NCBI RefSeq assembly: GCF_025397995.1
Contig: NZ_CP104550.1
Coordinates: 62,001-126,000, forward strand
From: Methanothermobacter wolfeii
GTDB taxonomy: Archaea; Methanobacteriota; Methanobacteria; Methanobacteriales; Methanothermobacteraceae
Reading direction: 5' to 3'
Length of the DNA stretch: 64,000 nucleotides
Of the stretch, positions 57,152 to 64,000 are shown in pieces; the stretch's first letter is position 1; each line of letters opens with the position of its first letter. A model generated the notes under the pieces. That model made no database searches. It was not told the origin of the DNA and saw only the letters and a program-made list of their open reading frames with translations. Position numbers and translations under genes: made by a program.

Positions 57152-58542
57152 TTGGATTTGAAACATGAAAAACATGCTGTTATAAACCCGGGAAACATGT
57201 GCCCACCATTCGGTGCCGTGATGGCTTTCCTGGGTATAAAGGGATCCATGCCACTGGTACACGGGTCTCAGGGCTGCAGCACATACATGAGGTTCCAGCT
57301 AACAAGGCACTTCAGGGAGCCGGTTAACATTGCTTCAAGTTCCTTAAACGAATCCACAGTTGTCTATGGGGGCGAAGAAAATCTTTTAAAGGCCCTGAAT
57401 ACCGTTGAGGATCAGTACGGTCCTGATGTAATTGGAGTGCTATCCGGGTGTCTTACAGAGACAATAGGGGATGACCTGGAACTTATAGTCAAAAAATATA
57501 GGGAAAGGGTGTCATCAGAGATTGTGACGGTACAGACACCAGGATTTAAGGGGACGCACATTGAAGGTTATGACACAGCAGTTTATTCCATTCTGAGGGA
57601 TCTAACCGAAGTGGGTGAACCCGGGGGAAGTATCAACGTTATACCCGGAATACTGAGCCCTGCAGATACATTTGAGATCCGGAGGATCTTTGAGGAGATG
57701 GGAGCCATGCCTCTGATGATTACAGACAATTCAGAGTCACTGGATGAACCCTTCACCGGAGAAACGTTCTTCATAACTGAAAACGGGACAGATATTAATG
57801 AGATAAGGAATGCGGCCGGGTCAATGGCCACAATCAGCTTTTCAGAGAATGATGCCGGGAAATTCCTTGAAAGGAGGTATGGTGTTAATGATACTGTCAC
57901 GGGCCTTCCGGTTGGCCTTGAACGTACAGACAGACTCCTTGATAGAATCTCTGAGATTTCAGGGCTTGAAGCACCACCCACTCTGATGAGGGAGAGGGGG
58001 AGGCTTATTGATGCCATGATTGACTCTCATCAGTACACATATGGAAGAAGGGTTGCAATATTCGCAGACCCGGCTTATGCCCTTTCAATGGCCTCGGCGG
58101 TACTGGAGATGGGGATGGTACCATCGGCAGACTGGAACGAGAAACTCCCATCACTGGATCTGCGGATGGTACTGGAGATGGGGATGGTACCATCGGCAGT
58201 CTTTACAGGAGCAAGCAGTCCAGATCTTCATAGGATCATGGCCCTCCTCCAGGAGCGTTATGGTTTTAAGGCTACCGTGAAGGATAAGGCAGACATCTTT
58301 GACCTTGAACTTCATCTGAGAAAAAGACCGGCCGACCTGCTGATAGGGAACTCCTACTGCAGCAGGGTAGCCCATAAATTCGGGATACCCCTCTTCAGGA
58401 TGGGATTCCCGGTTTATGATAGGGTAGGAGCCCAGAGAATAGTCCTGGCAGGTTACAGGGGGGCATAAACTTTGTTGACTCCCTGACAAACATCATACTC
58501 CAGTTTTACTATGACCAGGATGGTTATGAGAGGAGGGATTAA
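57152..58542 (+). pseudogene. nifN: FeMo-cofactor scaffold subunit NifN, with 23-residue insertion and one frameshift
   Basis: NifK-like partner of NifE; cysteines in NMCPPFGAV, GSQGCSTYMR and LSGCLTETIGDD. Two lesions are seen. A 69-base duplication-insert at 58099-58199 adds 23 residues in frame, so that VLEMGMVPSA appears twice. Near the end, the run of six G at about 58456-58463 (TACAGGGGGGCATAA) creates a stop after GYRGA; with seven G the frame continues GYRGGINFVDSLTNI to a natural stop at 58540-58542, where the nifX ribosome site begins. TTG 57152 follows AGGAGG by eight bases. Confidence 0.87.
58099..58199. repeat. Duplication-insert-duplication unit inside nifN
   Basis: A 32-base stretch of nifN, GGTACTGGAGATGGGGATGG followed by TACCATCGGCAG, is exactly repeated at 58099-58130 and 58168-58199. 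The copies flank 37 unrelated bases (58131-58167). The repeated stretch has inverted ends (GGTAC...GTACC). The unit is 69 bases, so the reading frame is kept. Confidence 0.88.
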
Positions 58543-58543
58543 A

Positions 58544-58868
58544 ATGAGAATAGCGGTTTCATCAGATGACGGAGTCCATGTTAACAGACACTTCGGGGAT
58601 TCGGGGGTATTCCTCATATTTGAAACAGAGGGATCTGAAATAAAGTTCCTGGAGATAAGAAGAAAGAAACAAGGATAAATAGGCATTCAGATTGCTGGTT
58701 AACAGCATTTGATCTTCTGGATGACTGTGAGATATTTATATGCAGGGAAATCGGCGATGCACCCTGAGGGAGGCCAGAGGGAGGAACATGAAGGTGTTCA
58801 GGTCAGGGGAGAGGGTGGGCCCCGCCATAGTCAGGGCTCTGCAGGGAGCATCAGATGAGGACTTTTAA
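58544..58868 (+). pseudogene. nifX: NifX/NafY-type FeMo-cofactor carrier, two frameshifts
   Basis: Reads as a NifX/NifB-C-terminal-like protein of about 108 residues: VSSDDGVHVNRHFGDSGVFLIFE, then NRHSDCWLTAFDLLDDCEIFICREIGDAP, then NMKVFRSGERVGPAIVRAL...DEDF. These blocks lie in three different frames. The first stops at 58676-58678 (RRKKQG-stop), the second at CCCTGA near 58768 where one more C would restore the frame. Such proteins carry NifB-co or FeMo-co. The ATG is five bases after GGAGGGA, and the stop at 58866 overlaps the next start (TAATG). Confidence 0.8.
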
Positions 58869-60809
58869 TGAAGGTTTTCACGACATGTACACGGGACTGT
58901 CCAGGGGCCTGCGGTTTAAATGTGTATGTTGTTAACGGTAGGGTGAAATCAATAACCGGCAGCAGGTTACATCCATACAGCAGGGGTTTTTCATGCAGCA
59001 AGGCTTCACTTTCATAGGAGAAGGCTTTATTCAGGTTCAAGGATACTTGATCCCCTTATAAAATCAGATGATGGCACCTGGAAAAGAATATCATGGGACA
59101 CAGCCCTGGATATACTATCAGAAAAACTTCTTGAATGTGTTGATGAGTACGGATCGGAATCAATAGTCTACTATCAGGGCTTTGGAGTAAGAACAGCCCT
59201 CAGACTGATTAACAGGAGATTCTTTAATCTTCTTGGTGGTGTAACAACACTCAGGGGCACTCTATGTGGCGGGACAGGACAGGCAGGGCAGGAGCTTGAT
59301 TTCGGAGTCAGGATCTCCCATGACCCCCATGACCATTTAAACAGCAGATGCATCTTCCTCTGGGGCAGGAACCCCTCCGTTACTGATGGGAACCTGTGGA
59401 GGATAATAAGGAGGGCTGTGAGGCAGGGTTCGACTCTTGTCACTGTAGACCCCATAAGAACCCTGACAGCGAAGCGTTCAGATATACACTGTCAGATAAG
59501 GCCCGGCACTGACCAGTACCTTGCACTTGCACTATCAAAGATCATCATAGAAGAGGGCCTCCATGACACTGAATTCATAAAAAGGCATGTGGATAACTTT
59601 GAAGCATACCTTGAATTAATCGAGGGATTCAGTCTGCAGCGCCTCTCATCAATCACTGATGTCCCTGAATCCATGATGATGGAACTTGCAGGCCTCTGTT
59701 CCGATGGACCAGCAAGCATGATCACCGGCTGGGGCCTCCAGAGGTACAGGGATTCCCATATGGCGCTGAGATTTATAGATGCCCTTGCAGCCGTCTCAGG
59801 GAATATAGGTATACCCGGGGGCGGTGTGAGCAGCGGCTTTGATGAGTACGGGGCATTTGATATGGGAGTAACCCTTGAGAAGGAGACCAGAAAAATTTCC
59901 ATGCCCCTCTTAGGGAGGGAACTTGATACTCTTGAGTCACCACCTGTTAGATTAGTTTTCATAACCGCAGGTAACCCTGTCACCATCGGTCCAAATTCAA
60001 TGAGGACCCTTGAGGCCCTTCGAAGGGTGCCATTTGTTGTTATGGTTGATCACTTTTTAAACGACACATCCTATGCATCGGATCTTTTCCTGCCTGCAAC
60101 AACCTTTCTGGAGGAAACGGATCTCGCGGGTAGCTACGGGCACAGCTATGTCTCCCCCGTTAACAGGGCAGTTAAACCACTTGGAAATTCAAGGTCAGAG
60201 TTCTGGATTTTTCAGAAACTCTCAATTACTATGGGGATTCAGGAAATGAATGGATCAGAGAAGGAATGGCTTGAGCTAATAGCATCGGGCCTCCTGGATT
60301 ATTATGGGATAGAGATTGATGAGCTCCTGAGAAAACCCTACAGAAACCCGGTACCTGAGGTCCCCTTCAGTAACATGGAGTTCCCCACTCCCACAGGGAG
60401 GTTCACGTTACCTGAAGAGATAACCCCTGAAGCACCTGAAACTTCAATGCGACTCCTGACGGTCATGCCACCAGAATTTATAGGGTCAGGGGAACCTAAA
60501 TCAATGGAGGGCCTTTTAAGGATTTACATGAACCCTTCAACAATTTCAGAAATGGGATTTGAGGATGGTGAAGTGGCTGTAGTAGAATCAAAAACCGGGA
60601 CAATCTGCGCGATCCTGAAGCCATGTGATGATGTTCGCAGAGACTGCGCTTTCACCTACAGAGGAGGATGGTTATCGAAGGGAAACTGTATAAACGCTGT
60701 TATTGAGGACATGGAGAGTTATCCAGGTCATGGAACACCTTATAATGAGACTGCAGTAGGATTAAGGAAAATCAGAGGTTCGGGGGGATCTGATCATTCT
60801 GCACACTAA
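58868..60809 (+). pseudogene. nif-linked molybdopterin oxidoreductase, one frameshift
   Basis: Would encode about 646 residues of the DMSO-reductase superfamily. It has N-terminal cluster cysteines CTRDCPGACGLNV...SCSK, then LLGGVTTLRGTLCGGTGQAG at the active-site region, pterin blocks LWGRNPSVTD, VTVDPIRTLTAKRSDIH, ITAGNPVTIGPNS and DLFLPATTFLEETD, and a C-terminal dinucleotide-binding part. The frame breaks near 59013: CACTTTCATAGG ends the first frame, and one T fewer reads SLHRRRLYSGSRILDPL. The reaction is unknown; relatives include thiosulfate/polysulfide reductase-like and uncharacterised archaeal enzymes. It starts within the nifX stop, so it is the last gene of the nif operon. Confidence 0.8.
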
Positions 60810-60943
60810 AGATGAAAGTTTAAAAAAAATCATGTATCTACTGGGGGCTGCTTCTGTTGAGGAAATGGCTCATCAGACTCACAACTATGAAGCCCGCCAC
60901 TATGAGTGAAACAATCTGCAGTGCTGGGTTCAATCATATCACC

Positions 60944-61228
60944 TCATTCATCAACGGCCTCTATTATACATACTCCACCTTCACATTCATGTTCGAGTTC
61001 AATGAGGTAGTCTTTTAGTTTTTCAACATCAATGGTTGTAAGACCCTTTATAAGGTCACTGTCAATTTTTATCTGAATAACCCCTGAGTTATTTGTGACA
61101 ACCTTCCCAGGTATGTACACACGGCCAAGGGATAATCTGACGGTATCCCCTGGTTTAACTTCTTCTTTGATGTACCTGCAGAGTTCCTCACAAGTTGCAC
61201 ATCTGTTTTCTTTCTTCAAAGAAATCAC
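60944..61228 (-). CDS. Small cysteine-containing protein of unknown function
   Basis: A 94-residue soluble, acidic protein with paired cysteines at both ends: RCATCEELC near residue 10 and HECEGGVC near 82. A beta-rich middle part (VKPGDTVRLSLGRVYIPGKVVTNNSGVIQI) looks like a small barrel. A metal or FeS-binding role is possible. I do not recognise a family with confidence; it may be a methanogen-specific DUF. It lies convergent to the nif operon end and on the same strand as nrpR. Confidence 0.6.
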   Translation of the reverse strand: MISLKKENRCATCEELCRYIKEEVKPGDTVRLSLGRVYIPGKVVTNNSGVIQIKIDSDLIKGLTTIDVEKLKDYLIELEHECEGGVCIIEAVDE

Positions 61229-61392
61229 CTTCTACTTTGATTATTAATTGGTCCTTCATGTTTATAAAAACTTCAGATCATGGGGGTAGCCAATGCCATG
61301 CCAGCGTCTCCAACCAAGTTGAAGATTCATAGGTTAGGGATACAGTTCCTCCCACGTTCACCGGCCCATGAATAGTCTAATCTTGGGGTCCA

Positions 61393-61485
61393 GGATGCAC
61401 ATCATCTTAGAGTTCATCGACCAAACGAGGCAGGGGCTAGTTAATGTTCATGGATGGATGCACATCATCTCAGAGTTCATCAGCC
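61393..61485. repeat. Decayed duplication of the nrpR 3' end with insert
   Basis: The 30 bases covering the nrpR stop and last codons (61456-61485, GGATGCACATCATCTCAGAG...) recur at 61393-61422 with three differences. The copies are separated by 33 unrelated bases, giving a unit of 63. The layout is the same as the exact units elsewhere, with mutations in the copy outside the gene, as expected for an older event. Confidence 0.7.
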
Positions 61486-63152
61486 CATAGGAACCCTTCA
61501 AGGTCCATAAGGCTTTCAACGGCCTTCATTTCTATTTCTATACCTGCCTCGCTCACCGCTGCAAGGGGGTTAAGTCCGCCGGGGTTGACGATCCCTGCCC
61601 TGTATTTCTCTACGCGTGCATTGTAGAGTATCTCACCTGGCTTACCGGTGCCAAGTATCTGGAAACCCGTCTCCTGGAGGTTCTCCATGACTTCAAGGGC
61701 ATGTCCCCTTGCAAGGTAGGGGACCTCGCGGAGACTTGCAAGTACCCTGCCCTGTCCCTGAACCGCATCAAGGACAGCCGTCATGTTCTTTGACACGTAA
61801 ATCTCATGGGGGTCAAGGGAGGATCCACTGTAGGCTGTTAGTTCAACAAATCGCATTTCCCTGGATCCTGTTTCAAGGAGCCCTCCATAGCGGGGGGTGG
61901 ACATGACACCATTTTTTATCAGTATACCGTCCACCGTGAGGCTGCAGACCGTTGCAATACCGGCCATCTTCCCGGCATCCATTACCCTTATCATGGGGAG
62001 TGTTGAGAACTCCGGCCTCTCTGCAAGGACATGTCCGATGATCTCAAGGGCATCATCAAGGTCATCCTTCCTGAGGAAGGAGATGTTTGCTATAACCTTA
62101 CCTGAACCATCCGCGGGGTTGAAGTCAACATCATTTATGAGGTTCCATGCCTTTGAGAGGAGGAAACGGACCCTGATACCTCCGGTTGAAGATGAACTTA
62201 CAAGCCTCTTTTCTGGCTTTACAAGGGGACTCAGATCCCTGAAGTCTATGAGGTTCTCTGCAAGTTTAATTTCAGCATCATAACCCGCCTCCTGGATGGC
62301 GCAGAGTGGTGTTATACCCCCTATTATCGCCACGCCTACCATACCATCATCAACAGGCACACCCAAGACGTCCTCACCGCCACGGCCAACACCAAGCAAC
62401 CCTGATATACCCGCCCTTTCAAGTTTCCTGAATATCCTGATGGCATCATCCCGGGCACTCTCTGGTATCAGGCGGAAGTCGGCGGGCACGGACCCTGAAC
62501 CTTCCCTGATGACATCGAGGATTGAGGTCATGTTCTTTGATGTGAAGGCCTCGAGGGGGGTCATGGATGTTTTCCGGTAGGCTATAAGGTCTGTGAAGGC
62601 CGTTGCCTGGTGGTCGTCGAACTGGACTATCCCCCCGAACTGGGGTATGACGGGTATCCCGTTTTTAAGGAGTATGCCATCCACCGTTGTGCCGCAGATG
62701 GTCTTTATGATATATTTATCGTCGTTTTCTTCAATTCTGACGTAAGGGCTGAGGCAGAAACCATTTCTCATAATGGATTTTAGTGTTTCGATGGAATCAG
62801 GGGATATCAGGGAGGTGTTGACAACTACCTTCCCCTCAAGGGTGTCTGGGTTGAAGCTGGTCCTGTAGATCATGCTCTCAAACTTTGAGAAGATGAAATT
62901 AACCTGGTCATAGACAAGTCCCTTGTTTATCTCCTGAAGGCCCTTCTCTGTTATCCTTCTGCCGGCGTAGCCAACCCTTTCGGTCAGCCCCTTCTCATCC
63001 AGTATGCGCATATGGTATCTGACGGCCCTCTCACCGAGATTGTACCCCTTCTTTTTAAGCTCTGAGGCTATGATCTTGGCTCCAAGAACGTCGTCGTGCT
63101 CTGCAAGAATCCTTAAAATCTCCATCATCTTCTGGTTGGTCTCTTCAGCCAT
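61470..63152 (-). CDS. nrpR: Nitrogen regulator NrpR
   Basis: Euryarchaeal repressor of nif and glnA that binds GGAA-N6-TTCC and is released by 2-oxoglutarate. About 560 residues: an N-terminal winged helix (residues about 8-70, IIASELKKKGYNLGERAVRYHMRIL), then two tandem NrpR domains. Their paired blocks are easy to see: TVDGILLKNGIPVIPQFGGIVQ versus TVDGILIKNGVMSTPRYGGLLE, and ...SKNMTSILDVI versus ...SKNMTAVLDAV. The single-chain, two-domain form contrasts with species that split NrpRI and NrpRII. ATG 63152 is chosen; TTG 63158 is also in frame. The gene follows glnA on the same strand. Confidence 0.93.
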   Translation of the reverse strand: MAEETNQKMMEILRILAEHDDVLGAKIIASELKKKGYNLGERAVRYHMRILDEKGLTERVGYAGRRITEKGLQEINKGLVYDQVNFIFSKFESMIYRTSFNPDTLEGKVVVNTSLISPDSIETLKSIMRNGFCLSPYVRIEENDDKYIIKTICGTTVDGILLKNGIPVIPQFGGIVQFDDHQATAFTDLIAYRKTSMTPLEAFTSKNMTSILDVIREGSGSVPADFRLIPESARDDAIRIFRKLERAGISGLLGVGRGGEDVLGVPVDDGMVGVAIIGGITPLCAIQEAGYDAEIKLAENLIDFRDLSPLVKPEKRLVSSSSTGGIRVRFLLSKAWNLINDVDFNPADGSGKVIANISFLRKDDLDDALEIIGHVLAERPEFSTLPMIRVMDAGKMAGIATVCSLTVDGILIKNGVMSTPRYGGLLETGSREMRFVELTAYSGSSLDPHEIYVSKNMTAVLDAVQGQGRVLASLREVPYLARGHALEVMENLQETGFQILGTGKPGEILYNARVEKYRAGIVNPGGLNPLAAVSEAGIEIEMKAVESLMDLEGFLWADEL

Positions 63153-63216
63153 CAGCAAACACCATATAAAAATAGGAGGGGGGGTTATTTAAACTTTTAA
63201 AAAATAGTTGGGGGAA

Positions 63217-64000
63217 TCAGATGTCAAGGTACCTTTCAAGTTCGTACTTGAAGACCCTCACACGGTAGTCATCCCATTCCTTGTGTTTGATTTCCATAAA
63301 GTTCTCATAGACATGGTCGCCAAGGGCGCCCTTAACGACCTCGTCCTCTTCAAGGGCGTGGTATGCCTCCCAGAGGCTTGATGGAAGGGTTTTGATTCCC
63401 ATCTCCTGTAGTTCCTTCATGGATTTATCAAACACGTCAATCTCTGTTGGTTCACCCGGATCTATCTTGTTCTGTATACCGTCCATACCGGCCTCCAGCA
63501 TGGCTGCGAAGGCAAGGTAGGGGTTACATGATGGGTCAGGCATCCTTAACTCCACACGGGTACCCTTACCCCGGGATGCAGGGATTCGGATCAGTGTTGA
63601 CCTGTTCTGGAGGCCGTAGGCAATGTATACAGGAGCCTCGTATCCAGGGACCAGCCTCTTGTATGAGTTGACTGTTGGTGCGCACACAGCTGACAGTGCG
63701 GGTGAATGCTTCAGGAGCCCTCCGATGAAGTACATGGCCTCATCTGAGAGCTGTGTTTCTGTGTCAGGGTCATAGAATACGTTTTCACCGTCCTTGAAGA
63801 GGGACTGGTGGCAGTGCATACCGCTACCGTTTTCACCGAAGAATGGTTTCGGCATGAAGGTTACCATGTAGCCCATCTTGTCTACTATGGCCTTTATGGC
63901 CTGCTTGAAGGTTATAACTGCATCGGCTGTTTTAAGGGCCTTATCAAATTTGAAGTCTATCTCGTGCTGACCCGGCGCAACCTCGTGGTGGCTGACCTCC
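63217..64000 (-). CDS. glnA: Glutamine synthetase, partial (C-terminal part)
   Basis: Type I glutamine synthetase, cut by the right edge of the window; the visible part is the C-terminal 260 or so residues. It includes the [12 protein letters not shown] block (metal and ATP site), [36 protein letters not shown], and the [31 protein letters not shown] region. The C-terminus contains no obvious adenylylation Tyr context. It assimilates ammonium and is a classic NrpR target. Its promoter is outside the window. nrpR starts 65 bases downstream, so the regulator may be co-transcribed with its target. Confidence 0.93.
   Translation of the reverse strand, partial: EVSHHEVAPGQHEIDFKFDKALKTADAVITFKQAIKAIVDKMGYMVTFMPKPFFGENGSGMHCHQSLFKDGENVFYDPDTETQLSDEAMYFIGGLLKHSPALSAVCAPTVNSYKRLVPGYEAPVYIAYGLQNRSTLIRIPASRGKGTRVELRMPDPSCNPYLAFAAMLEAGMDGIQNKIDPGEPTEIDVFDKSMKELQEMGIKTLPSSLWEAYHALEEDEVVKGALGDHVYENFMEIKHKEWDDYRVRVFKYELERYLDI

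Noticed and set aside
60810-60943. A gene or RNA between the nif operon and the small cysteine protein
   Set aside because: No open frame with a ribosome site and no clear structure; probably only a convergent terminator region.
61356-61372. A third copy of the nrpR-end repeat (GTTCACCGGCCCAT)
   Set aside because: Only about 13 of 16 bases resemble GTTCATCAGCCCAT at 61475, and the preceding bases do not align, so chance cannot be excluded.

Overview
The window is chromosome from a thermophilic hydrogenotrophic methanogen of the genus Methanothermobacter. The supporting evidence is the gene content: MthK potassium channel, coenzyme F430 enzyme CfbD, F390-synthetase family, PolD large subunit, class I lysyl-tRNA synthetase, the complete tungsten-type formylmethanofuran dehydrogenase operon fwdHFGDACB, archaeal NifI1/NifI2 and NrpR. 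Most start codons (ATG, TTG or GTG) sit a few bases after a GGTGA- or GGAGG-type ribosome binding site. The MthK protein has the length I remember for M. thermautotrophicus delta-H but many substitutions, so this looks like a sister strain or species rather than delta-H itself (from memory, not checked).

Layout. 0-12 kb: an SBBP-repeat fragment, cbiE, a YchF-type GTPase, a P2-type cation ATPase, mthK, sfsA, cfbD, a sugar nucleotidyltransferase-cupin fusion, hisH and a PurM/AIR-synthase-like protein. 12-27 kb: a pilin-like protein, tRNA-Arg(GCG), an F390-synthetase homologue, truD, the aconitase-X small subunit, small membrane proteins, an amidohydrolase, copA, polC (convergent with copA), a short secG missed by size cut-offs, purB and a three-repeat membrane protein. 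27-37 kb: nrdD, a UGSC-family gene pair, lysK, thiC, a PfkB kinase, a DNA-binding regulator with a substrate-binding-like domain, and hxlB. 37-45 kb: a molybdenum/tungsten island with fdhD, moaA and mobB on the minus strand around a bacterial-type NAD(P)-linked formate dehydrogenase (hndA, hndC, fdhA) on the plus strand. 45-51 kb: fwdHFGDACB. 51-61 kb: a nif operon (nifH-nifI1-nifI2-nifD-nifK-nifE-nifN-nifX) followed by a molybdopterin oxidoreductase. 61-64 kb: a small cysteine-rich protein, nrpR and the 3' part of glnA.

The genes form a coherent C1/Mo-W/nitrogen block. Molybdopterin synthesis and maturation genes surround two pterin enzymes, formate dehydrogenase and formylmethanofuran dehydrogenase. 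The nitrogenase operon carries a textbook NrpR operator at its promoter, and nrpR itself lies about 10 kb away next to glnA.

Two things stand out beyond annotation. First, a recurrent, unnamed architecture: a 29-32 bp stretch of local sequence is exactly duplicated around a 34-37 bp foreign insert, with a unit length of 65-69 bp. There are four exact cases (31196, 34406, 40072, 58099) and two decayed ones (6913, 61393). The inserts at 31226 and 40104 match at 32 of 36 positions although their flanking duplications differ. The geometry is that of one CRISPR repeat-spacer-repeat unit at non-CRISPR sites, as would result from off-target spacer integration, or else it is a very small mobile element with a long target duplication. 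Second, seven reading-frame breaks all fall between 39 and 59 kb, in hndC, fdhA, nifH, nifN, nifX and the nif-linked molybdopterin oxidoreductase, while the intervening fwd operon and all of 1-38 kb are intact. This is either selective decay of dispensable Mo/N functions or local homopolymer sequencing error.
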